A DNA stretch of 64,000 bases. It comes from Rikenellaceae bacterium (GTDB taxonomy: Bacteria; Bacteroidota; Bacteroidia; Bacteroidales; Rikenellaceae). The DNA lies in contig JAFTOX010000004.1 in assembly GCA_017463585.1 (NCBI GenBank), positions 303,391 through 367,390 of the forward strand, written 5' to 3'. Shown here piece by piece: positions 8,752 through 21,939 of the stretch (its first letter is position 1; the number at the start of each line of letters is the position of its first letter). A program made the position numbers and the translations under genes. Under the pieces are notes generated by a model. It did no database searches and was not told the DNA's origin. It worked only from the letters and a program-made list of their open reading frames with translations.

Positions 8752-10818
8752 TTAGAAGAACTTAACGCGCAGGTCCTCGATCTCCGAACCCTCGTAGAGA
8801 GCCTGATTCATACGCTGTGCAGCCTGAGCCTCAGCCATAGCCTGCTGGCGTACCTGCTCCTTCTCTGCGGTCTGGTTCTCAGCCTCTACAACCTGATCAA
8901 CAACGAAGATGTAAGCACCCGTAATGTCGTTGATGGGCTGCGAGAGCTGACCCTCAGCTGCCTGTGAGATAGCGCCGATGGTGCGAGGTGCAACGCCGAT
9001 ACCGTCGATATAGAAGCCGTTAGCGGTTACGTTCTCGAACGTGCCAACCTCTACGCCCAGCTCAGCAGCAGCCTCTTCGAGCGACTTGCCTGCCAACTTC
9101 GACTTCAACAACTCGAACTTCTTCTGATTTACAACCATCGGATAAACCTCGTTGTAAACCTGCTGCAAGGTTGCATATTTCTCGTCGCGCTTCTCGGTTA
9201 CGATAGCGACAACGTAGTCACGATCAACGGTGTAGATCTCCGAAACCTCACCAACCTCAGCGTCGAATGCCCAACGAACGATCGAACGCGAGTCGTCGCT
9301 CATACCTGCGATCTGGCGGTCGCTGTTCATAATGCGAGCCACGCGGGGAACAACAGCGTTCTCAGCCGCTGCGGCGTTGAACTTCTCAACCGAGCCCTGT
9401 GCAGCTACGCTGAACTGGTTAGCGATCGAGTGAATATCCTTCTCGGTCGAGGGGCTTGCCATAATGGGGTACGAGATGGTAGCCACCTGAGCCTTCATCA
9501 CGGGAGCGTCCTTGCGGTCGAGGCGAACTACGTAAACAACCTGACCCATATCAACCTTGAAAATCGAACCCTTCGAAGCGTTGTCGATCTCAGCGCGGAA
9601 CTCCTCGGGATAAGCCGAGTAGGGCAGAGTGCCCAGCTCGCCGCCCAACTCTGCGGTTGCGCGATCCTCCGAGAACTCCATTGCCATTGCTGCGAAATCA
9701 GCACCGCCCTTAGCTGCTGCCATCAAGCTATCAGCCTTTGCAGCGTTCTGAGCCAGAACGATATAGCTTACGCCAACCGAGTCGGGCATCGAGCGAACGT
9801 CCGTTACGCGCGAGATGTGGTAAACGTCGTTCTCCAATACGGGACCGTAAACCTGATTGCGATCCTTGCCGAATGCGATAGCTGCCATCTCAGCCGACAG
9901 AGCCTCCTTCGAGTAGTAAGCCTCATTGACAGTCTCACGGCTCTTGCTCTTAGCGTAGATCAGCGGCTCGTCGGTAGCTGCGAACTCAGCTGCGATCTTC
10001 TCAACCTCGTTAGCTGCTGCCAGGCGGTCGTTCTCGGTCGGCTCAACCTCGAATACCACGTACGAAATCGAGCGCGAAGGCATCTGCTTGTACGACTTCT
10101 TGTTCTCGTTGTAGTACTTCTCGACGTCAGCCTTCTCGACCTTCACCAGCGAGTCAGCCACCTGCATATAGTTCTGACCTACCCAACGGCCCGTGAATGC
10201 CTTGTTAGCAGCGGTTACGCCTGCTGCAACCTCCAAGTCGTTCACGAAAACGCCCTTCGAAACCAGACCAACGAACTTCTCCATTGCACGCTGTACCTGA
10301 GCGTCGTGTACCAACATCTCGTAGCGCTGCATCATTAGCGGACCATACTGCTGGTCAGCCGCTGCTGCGTTCAGATAGTTCACAACCTCCTCGGGCGAGA
10401 ACATACCGGTCTGCGGGTTGGTGAATGCTGAAACGATGATGGGCGATACGTACTGACCCGAGATCAGCTCGATACGCTCCTCGTCCGAAACGTCGATACC
10501 CATCTTAGCGAAACCGGGCTCGATAGCGTACTGGTTGAGCAACTGCTGCCAAGTTACGTTGTGAACAGCGTCCTGTGCCTCGCTCGACGAGTAGTCCTGA
10601 CCGCTCATCGTGCTCAGATTGTTCTGCACGGCGTCGAAGGTATCCTGATAGTGCGTGTAGGTGATTTTCTCACCGTTGATCTCAGCGACTTTGGGATCCT
10701 GACCGCCCATACCGCCGTTCTCGAATGCCAACGAGATGATAAACATCAGCAGCGCACCACCGATGAAAATCGTCAAAAACAGACCACCTTTGGTCCTAAG
10801 AGTGTTTAATCCTGCCAT
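8752..10818 (-). CDS. PpiD/SurA-like peptidyl-prolyl isomerase
   Basis: 688-residue membrane-anchored periplasmic foldase. An N-terminal membrane segment (about 12-32, GGLFLTIFIGGALLMFIISLA) precedes a SurA-N-type chaperone region and a central parvulin domain (about 340-440; VSYIVLAQNAAKADSLM and the LGTLPYSAYPEEF stretch). It would assist folding of outer-membrane proteins leaving the Sec channel. Last gene of a minus-strand envelope cluster behind the CNNM protein, but with its own promoter-like sequence and terminator. The length matches the Bacteroidales family rather than the shorter E. coli SurA. Confidence 0.9.
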   Translation of the reverse strand: MAGLNTLRTKGGLFLTIFIGGALLMFIISLAFENGGMGGQDPKVAEINGEKITYTHYQDTFDAVQNNLSTMSGQDYSSSEAQDAVHNVTWQQLLNQYAIEPGFAKMGIDVSDEERIELISGQYVSPIIVSAFTNPQTGMFSPEEVVNYLNAAAADQQYGPLMMQRYEMLVHDAQVQRAMEKFVGLVSKGVFVNDLEVAAGVTAANKAFTGRWVGQNYMQVADSLVKVEKADVEKYYNENKKSYKQMPSRSISYVVFEVEPTENDRLAAANEVEKIAAEFAATDEPLIYAKSKSRETVNEAYYSKEALSAEMAAIAFGKDRNQVYGPVLENDVYHISRVTDVRSMPDSVGVSYIVLAQNAAKADSLMAAAKGGADFAAMAMEFSEDRATAELGGELGTLPYSAYPEEFRAEIDNASKGSIFKVDMGQVVYVVRLDRKDAPVMKAQVATISYPIMASPSTEKDIHSIANQFSVAAQGSVEKFNAAAAENAVVPRVARIMNSDRQIAGMSDDSRSIVRWAFDAEVGEVSEIYTVDRDYVVAIVTEKRDEKYATLQQVYNEVYPMVVNQKKFELLKSKLAGKSLEEAAAELGVEVGTFENVTANGFYIDGIGVAPRTIGAISQAAEGQLSQPINDITGAYIFVVDQVVEAENQTAEKEQVRQQAMAEAQAAQRMNQALYEGSEIEDLRVKFF

Positions 10819-10884
10819 AATAGCTTTCTATTTTTATTATTATTTTTGTTTCTATTCGTCTTCGTTAGGTTACGAAAAAGCGTC

Positions 10885-10916
10885 CAAAGATAGTAAAAAT
10901 CTGTGAGTTCTCACAC
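10885..10916 (-). promoter_or_regulatory. Promoter region of the PpiD-like gene with dyad
   Basis: TATCTTTG on the minus strand (10885-10892) is a good -7 box; a TGTG at 10913-10916 sits at the right distance but is a poor -33. A TGTGAG-TT-CTCACA dyad (10902-10915) fills the spacer and -33 region, which suggests an operator. Confidence 0.45.
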
Positions 10917-11021
10917 ATTTTTCGCCTGCAAACGCTATATTTTCCTTCGGAACGTACGTTTTTTTGCTCAAAGCCGTGCTCTTGGTGATAGTTGCACCCT
11001 CCGTTCCCGCCGAAAACCGAG

Positions 11022-12275
11022 CTATTGAACCTTGATTTTGACCAGGTCGATACGCGACTGCGAGGTACGTAAGATCTTGATCTGCTTGCCCGCAATCGAC
11101 ACAATCTCACCCGCCGAGGGGATACCCTCGTGGTGGTAGATGACGTAACCTGCCAGCGTATCGTACTCCTTGCTCTCTTCGATTCCGAGGTCATATTTCT
11201 CGTTCAGGTACTCCACTTCGAGGCGTGCCGAGAGGACATATTCGTTCTCCGAGATACGCTTCTCGACCATATCCTGCTGATCGTGTTCGTCCTCGATCTC
11301 GCCAAAGATCTCCTCCAACATATCTTCGAGCGAGATGATACCCGCCGTGCCGCCAAACTCGTCGATCACAACGGCAATGTAGCTACGGCGCTTGATGAAA
11401 TCCGTTAGCAGACGTTGCAGAGGCATCGTTTCGGGCACATAGTTGACCTTCATCATCACCTCTTGCAGTGTTTTGGGATTATTGAACAGGCTCTTCGAAT
11501 TGACGTAGCCGATGATGTTGTCGATCGTACCCTCATAAACGAAGATACGCGAGTATTGGCTCTCGGCGAAGTGTGCCGTCAGCTCCTCGATGGGGCAATC
11601 GGCCTCGACCGCCTCGACATCGACACGCGGCACCATACAGTCGCGCACGGCCAGATCGGGAAACTCCAACACGTTCTGGAACAGTTTGATCTCGTTCTCT
11701 TCGTGTTCGGCGTCGGTCGTATCTTCGAGCAGCGTTGCAAGGTCCTCACGGTCGAACTGTTCGATCTGGCGACGATCCTTGACCTTTTGGCCTAACAATC
11801 TCAGAATCAGATATGATATACCCGTTGTCAATTTGGCAATGGGGTAGAGGATTACGTAGAAAAGGAAGATCGGAATTGCGAACGTACGGAAGTAGAAATT
11901 GGGGTTGAGTTTGAACATCGACTTGGGGATAAACTCGCCCAAGAAGATTACGATTACGGTCGACAATGCCGTTTCGAGCAACACCGAGCCATTTGCGATC
12001 GACTCCCAGCCGAGGGCGGCGCCCACCACTTGGATCAGCGTTGACATATAGAGTGAGTAGATGACCAGCGCGATGTTGTTGCCGACCAGAATCGTGGTGA
12101 TATATTGGCTCGAATTGCGCGTAAAGACGTCGGCAATGTAGTCGAACGTGCGGCTTTGCTTACGGTCGATTTCGGTTTTGAGGCGGTTGGCGCTGACGAA
12201 CGCAATCTCCATACCCGAGAAGAACGCCGACAGCATCAGCATTATCACCACAACTATTATCGAACTTACGATCAT
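11022..12275 (-). CDS. CNNM/CorC-type membrane protein with CBS pair
   Basis: 417 residues: an N-terminal DUF21 membrane domain with three to four spans (1-165), a tandem CBS pair (about 195-320; DCMVPRVDVEAVE, YIAVVIDEFGGTAGIISLEDMLEEIFGEI) and a C-terminal CorC/HlyC domain. The family is called hemolysin C or CNNM and includes Mg2+ efflux proteins and the gliding protein GldE; which role applies here is not clear. It sits between lptC and the PpiD-like gene in the envelope cluster. Confidence 0.9.
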   Translation of the reverse strand: MIVSSIIVVVIMLMLSAFFSGMEIAFVSANRLKTEIDRKQSRTFDYIADVFTRNSSQYITTILVGNNIALVIYSLYMSTLIQVVGAALGWESIANGSVLLETALSTVIVIFLGEFIPKSMFKLNPNFYFRTFAIPIFLFYVILYPIAKLTTGISYLILRLLGQKVKDRRQIEQFDREDLATLLEDTTDAEHEENEIKLFQNVLEFPDLAVRDCMVPRVDVEAVEADCPIEELTAHFAESQYSRIFVYEGTIDNIIGYVNSKSLFNNPKTLQEVMMKVNYVPETMPLQRLLTDFIKRRSYIAVVIDEFGGTAGIISLEDMLEEIFGEIEDEHDQQDMVEKRISENEYVLSARLEVEYLNEKYDLGIEESKEYDTLAGYVIYHHEGIPSAGEIVSIAGKQIKILRTSQSRIDLVKIKVQ

Positions 12276-12400
12276 CTCTCTTTTGTTAGTTTGTAAATAA
12301 TTATGCGTTAGGCCGTTGAGCCTTGCACGTGTAGTCCGCTTTTTGAGTAGTCGGACCGCCTACTATTCTTGTTGAACGTTTAGCCCCCCCGAACGAACCG

Positions 12401-13213
12401 TTACCACTCCATTGTGGTGATCTCGGTCTTCTCGACGGCGCGCTTGGGCTCGTCGCGACGTTTTGCGGCAGGCTTGGCAACGGGTGCCTCGTAGTTAGGT
12501 CGCTGCTTGGTCGGGGTGTTGGTCGGCTCCAAGTGCGAACGACTGTGATTACCGCCGAGGGTATTGGCGTTCACTTTGCGCGAGTCGGTCGGGGTCGAGA
12601 TTGTGCGATCGACGGCGGTCGAATCCTCGGGACGGTTGGGATCGGCATCGACCCACATACGTCCTCGGTAGCGACGGAAGTGCCAATCGTTCATCTCCTC
12701 GTCCGATTCGAAACCCTCGCCAAACCAATAATCATCACCCATCAGCACCTTGCAATCGACATTCGAGTAGATTCGTTTCGACTTCTGATCCCAGAACAGC
12801 TGCTGGGTGTAAAGTGTTTGATTTTCTGCATTTTTAGCCACTACGTTACCCTTCACTTCCCACAGTTTTCGCTGCTCGTAGAAGATTGCGTAGTTGGCCG
12901 TCAGGTGCGATTCGAGTTGGGTGGTATCGCCCTCGCCCTTGTAGGTGACGATGTCGATACCCTCGCGGAACTCCATATAGGGATCCTTTGCGAGTTTGTA
13001 GCCCTCCATCAGTGGGGTTTGGAAGCGGTATGCCTTCGATCCGTTCTCGGTCATTACCATCACAAGGTCGACGCTATGTTCGGTCATCATCGTTTCGTTC
13101 GATGCGGCCTCCTCCTCGACGGGCTGCGAGCCACCGCAGGCAGTAAGCAAGATAGCACTCCCCACGAGGGAGAGTGCTACCAATGCATATTTTCTGTATT
13201 CCAAACCTCTCAT
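12401..13213 (-). CDS. lptC: LPS export protein LptC
   Basis: 270 residues. N-terminal hydrophobic segment ending in LLTACGG looks like a lipoprotein signal, followed by an LptC-type beta-jellyroll (about 40-200: GIDIVTYKGEGDTTQLESHLTANYA type strand pattern with VKGNVVA and GEGFESDEEMN). In the Lpt system it passes lipopolysaccharide from LptBFG to LptA. The last 60 or so residues are Pro/Lys/Arg-rich and probably disordered. The Met at 13213 is preferred because an upstream start at 13282 would overlap the signal poorly and reach into the intergenic leader. Follows the TPR gene by 23 bp. Confidence 0.85.
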   Translation of the reverse strand: MRGLEYRKYALVALSLVGSAILLTACGGSQPVEEEAASNETMMTEHSVDLVMVMTENGSKAYRFQTPLMEGYKLAKDPYMEFREGIDIVTYKGEGDTTQLESHLTANYAIFYEQRKLWEVKGNVVAKNAENQTLYTQQLFWDQKSKRIYSNVDCKVLMGDDYWFGEGFESDEEMNDWHFRRYRGRMWVDADPNRPEDSTAVDRTISTPTDSRKVNANTLGGNHSRSHLEPTNTPTKQRPNYEAPVAKPAAKRRDEPKRAVEKTEITTMEW

Positions 13214-13236
13214 TCGGAACTCGAAATCTGTTTCGA

Positions 13237-14577
13237 TTACTTGAAGCGAACGGTGGTCGAAGTACCAGCAGCCAAACCGCACTTAACGGTGTAGCCCTGA
13301 CCAGCCTTCAAGTCGTTGAAGAAGCCGTCCTCAGCGGTGGGGAAACCACCACGGTAAGCGCCCATCATCTTGTCAGCAACCTCGACGATGTTCTGCATCT
13401 CGGGATCAGCCTCCATCAGCTTGCGAGCCTGCGACATCATATCGTATGCTGCCCAATAAGCAGCGTTCTTGTCGATACCCTGGCAACCGCCGGTGGTAGC
13501 AGCGTAAGCCTGAGCCAGGAAGAAGTATGCCAAACCGTTCTCGGGGTTGTGCTCGCGAGCGGTCTTAGCAGCCTTAGCAGCCTCCGAGTAGTGGTTCTGA
13601 GCGATCTCCAAACCAGCGATACGCGAGTAGAGCTTCGACAGCTCAACAGCGTCGGTAGTGTTGCCCAATACGTCGTTGATATATTTGAGAGCCTTCTCGT
13701 TCTCGCCACGGTTCTGGAACACGTTAGCCAGGAAGTCAGCAGTCGAAGCCGAGGGCTTTACAGCGTGCTGCTTCTCAGCAACCTCGATGTAGAACTCGTT
13801 CTCGCCGCAGTCCTTAGCGCGCGACATCAGACCGAATGCGCGCTCCAACAGAGCCTGATCCTCGGGAGCAGCCTCCAACTTCGAGCGGAACAACTTCTCG
13901 AGGTTCTCGCACTTAGCAGCGCCGCTCTGACCGAACAGTGCCTCCAAGTCGCCCTTAGCCTTCTCGTCAGCAGCAACCATAGGCTCGAACTTCTCGTAAG
14001 CGTCCAGAATAACGTCAGCCTCTACCTCCATATAGGTCTTGTAGTCCTCTACCAGCTCCGAGAAAGCCAGAACTACGAACTCGGGCTCAGCCTCAGCGCC
14101 GCAAGCCTCGATAGCCTTAGCCATAATGTCGCGAACACCTGCACGGTCGTCGTACTTATAAGTCAGATACTCACGAGCTTTGAGGGGGTAGGTGGTCTTA
14201 ACGCCAAACTTAGCGTGATCACCGAAGTACTCCATACGCTTGTCGTAAACGCTCAGCAGCGAGTCGATCAACTCAGCCTTCTTAGCGGCGTCCTTCTCAG
14301 CTGCGATGCGGCCCTTGTAAGCGGTTGCACCGTAGATGTAGATGTTAACGCTTGCCTTGGGGCACTTAGCAACTACCTCAGGATACATACGGGTTGCCTC
14401 AGCCCAGTTGCGGTTAACGTACGAGTCCTTGTAGAAGTTGTAGAGCAGTACATTTTCCTTACGCTCCTCGGGGGTATCGCCATACTTAGCGAATGCGGGG
14501 CTGCTGAAATCCTGTGCGGAAACAGCCATTGCAGCGATCGAGAACGCTGCTACGAGCAGTGACTTCAAATTTTTCAT
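13237..14577 (-). CDS. secreted tetratricopeptide-repeat protein
   Basis: 446 residues with a signal peptide (MKNLKSLLVAAFSIAAMAVSAQ). The remainder is helical with several TPR-like units, clearest between about 255 and 370 (ADFLANVFQNRGENEKALKYI and the following EAAKAAKTAREHNP unit). Periplasmic scaffold of unknown partner. It lies between the FadL-like barrel and lptC; from memory this order is common in Bacteroidales, which supports a role in outer-membrane assembly or LPS transport. Confidence 0.85.
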   Translation of the reverse strand: MKNLKSLLVAAFSIAAMAVSAQDFSSPAFAKYGDTPEERKENVLLYNFYKDSYVNRNWAEATRMYPEVVAKCPKASVNIYIYGATAYKGRIAAEKDAAKKAELIDSLLSVYDKRMEYFGDHAKFGVKTTYPLKAREYLTYKYDDRAGVRDIMAKAIEACGAEAEPEFVVLAFSELVEDYKTYMEVEADVILDAYEKFEPMVAADEKAKGDLEALFGQSGAAKCENLEKLFRSKLEAAPEDQALLERAFGLMSRAKDCGENEFYIEVAEKQHAVKPSASTADFLANVFQNRGENEKALKYINDVLGNTTDAVELSKLYSRIAGLEIAQNHYSEAAKAAKTAREHNPENGLAYFFLAQAYAATTGGCQGIDKNAAYWAAYDMMSQARKLMEADPEMQNIVEVADKMMGAYRGGFPTAEDGFFNDLKAGQGYTVKCGLAAGTSTTVRFK

Positions 14578-14663
14578 CTCTCTGAATTAGGTTAAATTTT
14601 GATTATCGTTTTTTAATTTTAAGTTAGCGTTATTTATTTGCCATTCAGTCGTTTGCTATGCGG

Positions 14664-15980
14664 TTAGTCGATCTTGTATCGCGAGAACCAGTAGTCCTCA
14701 CCGAACATCGACATACCAATCGAGAACTTGAAGTAGGTATCACGCACCAATCCGTTCGACAAACGTCCTCGGCGACCCAGCTCGCAACCCACGTCGATCG
14801 ACGATGTTCCGAAGAGTTTGATCGGAATACCGACACCGAGTGTGAGTGCCATATCGGGCAGTTTTTGACCTTGGAATGTGAGGTACGAGCTGCCGTAGCG
14901 GGCACCCAGACGGTACGACCAGCGATTCAATACGCGGCGCACGTCGCCTCGGTTGGGCGTGAATTGGATACCGAATTTATATGTATGCGTGTTGGTGTAA
15001 CCCACCTTATTCACAGCGTCATACTCGTTTTTGCTCTCCCAATTTTGGTACACATAGTCGAAACCTGTGGTCACCTTCGGGCTGTGGAAGTAGATACCCA
15101 CGCTGAGCGATGCAGGCAGTGCGATCGGGCTCACACCCTTAACCAGCGAAACCGTATCGCTATACACGTTGTTCGACGAGATGTAGTGCTTGGTTTTTGC
15201 TTTCAGCTCGCCACCAAAATCGTAAACTGCGCCCACGGTCAGTGCCGCTTGGGGTTTCATAATGATGTGATACTGAGCACCAACGTTCGCCATCACACGC
15301 GACACGCTCATATTGTCCAGACCCGACGCCGACGAGTAGGTACCCTGACCTGCGGTGATTGCCGTGATACGGGTTGTGTACGAGCGATCCAAGTCGCCGA
15401 CGTAGAGCATACCCGACGCACCGATAAAGAATCGCTTGAAGGGCTCCCAGCCGATTGCCAGCTTCGCCTCAGTGATCGAACCCTCACCCACGTGGTAGTA
15501 GTCTACGTAACCGATATCGGCCACAACGTCGGGGTTTGTCTCCTCGGTCAGAATGCGGTAACCTACGCTGCTATAAGGGGTTACGCTTGCGCTCATACCC
15601 AACTTTTTAGCCAGCGGGAATTGGATTGCGATATCGCGTACGTTGAAGGTGTTGAAACTCGTCTTAGCGTCGCCCTGCTTCGAGTAGAAGTTCTGACCCT
15701 CGGTACCGAAGTTGAATATGAACGACTGCTGCATTGTATTACCCAGCGCAGCAGGGTTTAACGGGTTGTAAACCAGGTTACTCTGCATAGCGACACCCAC
15801 GCCACCCATCGATCGCTGAGCCACCGTACCGGGTGTATGGAGTTCGCCCACGCCGTAGAGGGTGTAGGGCGAATATGCGTTAAGGCTATTCTCCTGAGCG
15901 CTGAGCACCGAGGGAACAACCGCAAAAGCCGCCGTAGCGAGCAAGATTACTATGTGTTTTAAAATTCGCATTAGCTTCAA
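14664..15980 (-). CDS. FadL/OmpP1-like outer membrane barrel
   Basis: 438 residues with a signal peptide (to about 28, ending VLSAQ). The mature start (NSLNAYSPYTLYGVGELHTPG, followed by MGGVGVAMQ and NPLNPAALG) resembles the FadL-type N-terminal plug region, and alternating hydrophobic strands run to the C-terminus. Substrate unknown; hydrophobic small molecules are typical of FadL. First gene of the minus-strand cluster FadL-like, TPR, lptC, CNNM, PpiD-like. Confidence 0.8.
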   Translation of the reverse strand: MKLMRILKHIVILLATAAFAVVPSVLSAQENSLNAYSPYTLYGVGELHTPGTVAQRSMGGVGVAMQSNLVYNPLNPAALGNTMQQSFIFNFGTEGQNFYSKQGDAKTSFNTFNVRDIAIQFPLAKKLGMSASVTPYSSVGYRILTEETNPDVVADIGYVDYYHVGEGSITEAKLAIGWEPFKRFFIGASGMLYVGDLDRSYTTRITAITAGQGTYSSASGLDNMSVSRVMANVGAQYHIIMKPQAALTVGAVYDFGGELKAKTKHYISSNNVYSDTVSLVKGVSPIALPASLSVGIYFHSPKVTTGFDYVYQNWESKNEYDAVNKVGYTNTHTYKFGIQFTPNRGDVRRVLNRWSYRLGARYGSSYLTFQGQKLPDMALTLGVGIPIKLFGTSSIDVGCELGRRGRLSNGLVRDTYFKFSIGMSMFGEDYWFSRYKID

Positions 15981-16020
15981 TTATTCAAGCAGATATGGAT
16001 ATACGTTCCAATCGTAACTG

Positions 16021-16051
16021 CAAATATCGTGTTTTTAATTTGTATAACAAA
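16021..16051 (-). promoter_or_regulatory. Promoter of the FadL-TPR-lptC cluster
   Basis: TTTG (16048-16051), 19-bp spacer and GATATTTG (16021-16028) on the minus strand, about 40 bp before the barrel start codon. Confidence 0.6.
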
Positions 16052-16067
16052 ATTTTACAGCAAAAAA

Positions 16068-19430
<3,363 letters not shown>

Positions 19431-19490
19431 CTATTTAATGTATAGGTATATATGTCGAGGGGCGGCTCAGCACCGCCCCTCACAATTGGT

Positions 19491-21038
19491 CTAATCCACC
19501 AGATTGCGGCCCTTGCGGTCGAGGTAACGTGTTTCGACCACGCCGACCGACTGATCCTCCGTAATCACAATGCGACAACGGTAGCGCAAGCACCAGCGCA
19601 GACGCAACGACAACCAGCCGCGCTTCAAGAACGAAGCCACGTAGGGGCTGACTCTCAGGCGTATAAACTTGATTCCCTTGTCACCTGCCAAGTACGAAAT
19701 CTGGTTCTCGATCTTGCGGTCGAGCAGGATCGTAGGCTCGATCTTACCCGTTCCGTAGCAGGTCGGGCAGACGTCCTTCACGTCCGAAATTGCCTCGGGA
19801 CGCACACGGTGGCGCGTGATCTGCATCAGTCCGAACTTCGAGAGGGGCAGAATCGTATGCTTTGCACGGTCGTCGGCCATCAGTTTGGTCATATGTTCGT
19901 GCAGAGCCTGACGGTTTTGTGCCTTGTGCATATCGATGAAATCGACCACGATAATTCCGCCCATATCGCGCAGACGCAACTGACGGGCGATCTCGGCTGC
20001 GGCAGCCATATTGACCTCCATCGCCGTAACCTCCTGATCGTCCTCCTTCTTGGTGCGGTTGCCGCTATTGACGTCGATAACGTGCATAGCCTCAGTGTGT
20101 TCGATGATCAGATAGGCCCCTCGTTTCAGCGAAACATACTTGGCAAACAGCGACTTGATCTGCTTCGAGATGTCGAAGTTGTCGAAGATGGGCACCGAGC
20201 CCTTGTACAGACGAACGATCTTCTCCTTGTCGGGCGCAATGACCTTGATGTACTCGCGAATCTGCTCGTACATCGCCTGATCATCGACCGTAATCGACGA
20301 GAACGAACTGTTCAGCAGATCACGAATGATCGTATTTGCGCGATTCAACTCGCTGAGCAGCAGCGAGGGAGGGGTCTGACGACGCACATTTCCCAGCGCT
20401 GTGTGCCACTTGTCGATCAGCGTGCGGATATCCAGCTCGATGTCGGCGTCGCTTGCGCCCTGAGCCGCCGTGCGGATAATCACACCGAAGTTACGCGGCA
20501 AAACGCTCTGTGCGATACGTTTCAGTCGCTTTTTCTCCTCGTTAGAACGGATCTTCTGCGAGATGAAAACCTTGTTTGAGAAGGGTACAAGCACCACATT
20601 GCGACCTGCCAACGAGATGTCGGCCGTCAAACGTGGGCCTTTGGTCGAGATGGCCTCCTTAGCCACCTGAACCATAACGCTCTGTCCCACTTGCAGATAC
20701 GAGCTGATCTTGCCGCCCTTTTCGATAGCGGGTTCCAGCTGTAATCCTTCAAGACGCATCGGACGTCGGCCTCCGGTCTGTCCCGCCATCAACTTCGATA
20801 GCGACGCGAACTGCGATCCAAGGTCCAGATAGTGAATAAATGCGTCCTTCTCGTGGCCAATATTGACAAAAGCGGCATTCAGACCGGGCATAATCTTGCG
20901 GATTTTACCCAGATAGATGTCGCCGACGGCGAATCCCGTCTTGCACTGTTCCTTATTGAGTTCGACCAAAACCTTGTCTTCGACCAGAGCAATCGTGATT
21001 TCAGTCGGTGTAACGTTAATAATTAATTCTCTGTTCAT
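19491..21038 (-). CDS. rng: ribonuclease E/G family endoribonuclease
   Basis: 515 residues. N-terminal S1-like region with KIRKIMPGLNAAFVNIGHEKDAFIHYLDL, catalytic RNase-E/G core with GGIIVVDFIDMH (Mg-binding Asp) and the CPTCYGTGKI zinc-link motif near the C-terminus. It lacks the long disordered tail of E. coli RNase E, so it is RNase G-like. The Met at 21038 (MNRELIINV) is the conserved family start; upstream in-frame codons are not. The leader of more than 200 nt contains a strong nested hairpin. Confidence 0.93.
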   Translation of the reverse strand: MNRELIINVTPTEITIALVEDKVLVELNKEQCKTGFAVGDIYLGKIRKIMPGLNAAFVNIGHEKDAFIHYLDLGSQFASLSKLMAGQTGGRRPMRLEGLQLEPAIEKGGKISSYLQVGQSVMVQVAKEAISTKGPRLTADISLAGRNVVLVPFSNKVFISQKIRSNEEKKRLKRIAQSVLPRNFGVIIRTAAQGASDADIELDIRTLIDKWHTALGNVRRQTPPSLLLSELNRANTIIRDLLNSSFSSITVDDQAMYEQIREYIKVIAPDKEKIVRLYKGSVPIFDNFDISKQIKSLFAKYVSLKRGAYLIIEHTEAMHVIDVNSGNRTKKEDDQEVTAMEVNMAAAAEIARQLRLRDMGGIIVVDFIDMHKAQNRQALHEHMTKLMADDRAKHTILPLSKFGLMQITRHRVRPEAISDVKDVCPTCYGTGKIEPTILLDRKIENQISYLAGDKGIKFIRLRVSPYVASFLKRGWLSLRLRWCLRYRCRIVITEDQSVGVVETRYLDRKGRNLVD

Positions 21039-21240
21039 ATATCGAGTGTTCCGCTTTGACTTTGCCCATTCGTTACGGCGGACGATCGGTCCACTTTCGG
21101 CGGGCGGCACGGGCGGAAGGGTGGGGACCGTACCTTTGCTTGTTGTTCGATTTAGAGCGCGTCGGTTGTCCTGCGTCGATCCGAGCGTATCGCAGGCAGT
21201 GTATAATGATCACCGCACGCTAAGTTTTGTAAAGTGGGTT

Positions 21241-21281
21241 GTCCGCCTGTTTTGCACACGCCATTGGGCGTGTTTGCGGAC
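21241..21281 (-). promoter_or_regulatory. Nested hairpin upstream of rng
   Basis: Outer arms GTCCGC (21241-21246)/GCGGAC (21276-21281) enclose ACACGCC-ATTG-GGCGTGT (21256-21273). It lies about 200 bp before the rng start in an otherwise gene-free region (21039-21478). It might be part of a regulatory leader, or a terminator of unknown transcript. Nothing else in this stretch was recognised except the terminator at 21411-21446. Confidence 0.4.
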
Positions 21282-21410
21282 GGTGGGGCGGTGGCGGGGT
21301 CCTGTGGGGTGTTCTTTGAAGTTGTTCTTTGAATTGAGTGGTGACCCGATCAGCTTTACGCCCTAAGTGGTTGGGGTGTTGATACTTCCCCTTCGGTGCT
21401 GTTTGATAAC

Positions 21411-21446
21411 AAATAAAGCCAAAAACCGCAGATGCGGCTTTTAGCT
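21411..21446 (-). terminator. Terminator after the small basic protein gene
   Basis: CCGCA-GA-TGCGG core inside AAATAAAGC/GCTTTATTT arms, with A-run on the plus strand that becomes T-run on the minus strand; 33 bp past the stop of the 30-residue protein. Confidence 0.8.
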
Positions 21447-21478
21447 TTATTTATTGCGCTCGCGCATACGAGAGCTAC

Positions 21479-21571
21479 CTACTTCTTCTTCTTGTGACGA
21501 TTCTTGCGAAGACGCTTCTTACGCTTGTGGGTAGCCATCTTATGCCCTTTTCTTTTCTTACCGCTTGGCAT
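21479..21571 (-). CDS. 30-residue basic protein, bS22/mS38 (AURKAIP1/COX24)-like
   Basis: A very short reading frame of 30 residues, almost all Lys, Arg and His. It starts MPSGKKRKGHKMATHKRK and ends in four Lys. By recall this matches the AURKAIP1/COX24-domain family (mitochondrial mS38, mycobacterial bS22), ribosomal proteins bound to the small subunit near the decoding region. It lies 43 bp downstream of the HU gene on the same strand and is closed by its own terminator, so it is likely expressed with HU. High expression is probable. An internal Met at residue 12 offers a second possible start. Confidence 0.85.
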   Translation of the reverse strand: MPSGKKRKGHKMATHKRKKRLRKNRHKKKK

Positions 21572-21614
21572 AATTTTGTAATTTTAAGTGTGAGTTAAAC
21601 TTAGCTTGCCTAAA

Positions 21615-21887
21615 TTATTTTACCTTAGCAACGAAGCTCTTAGCGGGCTTGAATGCGGGAATGTTGTGCTCAGGAATGGTGATGGTAGTGTTCTTCGAGA
21701 TGTTACGAGCTACCTTAGTAGCGCGCTTCTTGATGATGAAGCTACCGAAGCCACGCAGATAAACATTGTTGTCGTTAGCCAGCGAGTCCTTTACGCTCTC
21801 CATAAAAGCCTCTACAATCTGCTGTACCTGAACCTTCTCAACACCGGTACTCTTGGCAATTTCGTTTACGATATCAGCCTTTGTCAT
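21615..21887 (-). CDS. HU family DNA-binding protein
   Basis: 90-residue nucleoid protein. MTKADIVNEIAKSTG, the ANDNNVYLRGFGSF beta-arm region (F-G-S-F) and the C-terminal NIPAFKPAKSFV are diagnostic of the HU/IHF fold. Binds and bends DNA as a dimer. It has a strong upstream promoter and probably carries the small ribosomal protein on the same transcript. Confidence 0.97.
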   Translation of the reverse strand: MTKADIVNEIAKSTGVEKVQVQQIVEAFMESVKDSLANDNNVYLRGFGSFIIKKRATKVARNISKNTTITIPEHNIPAFKPAKSFVAKVK

Positions 21888-21939
21888 AGTTGTATGTGTT
21901 TTTAAGTTAATTGATTCGTTAATTGTTCCTTCGAGAGTG

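Noticed and set aside
20917..21366. Plus-strand frame overlapping the rng start and leader
   Set aside because: Half of it is antisense to conserved rng sequence and the rest crosses a strong hairpin; no family features.
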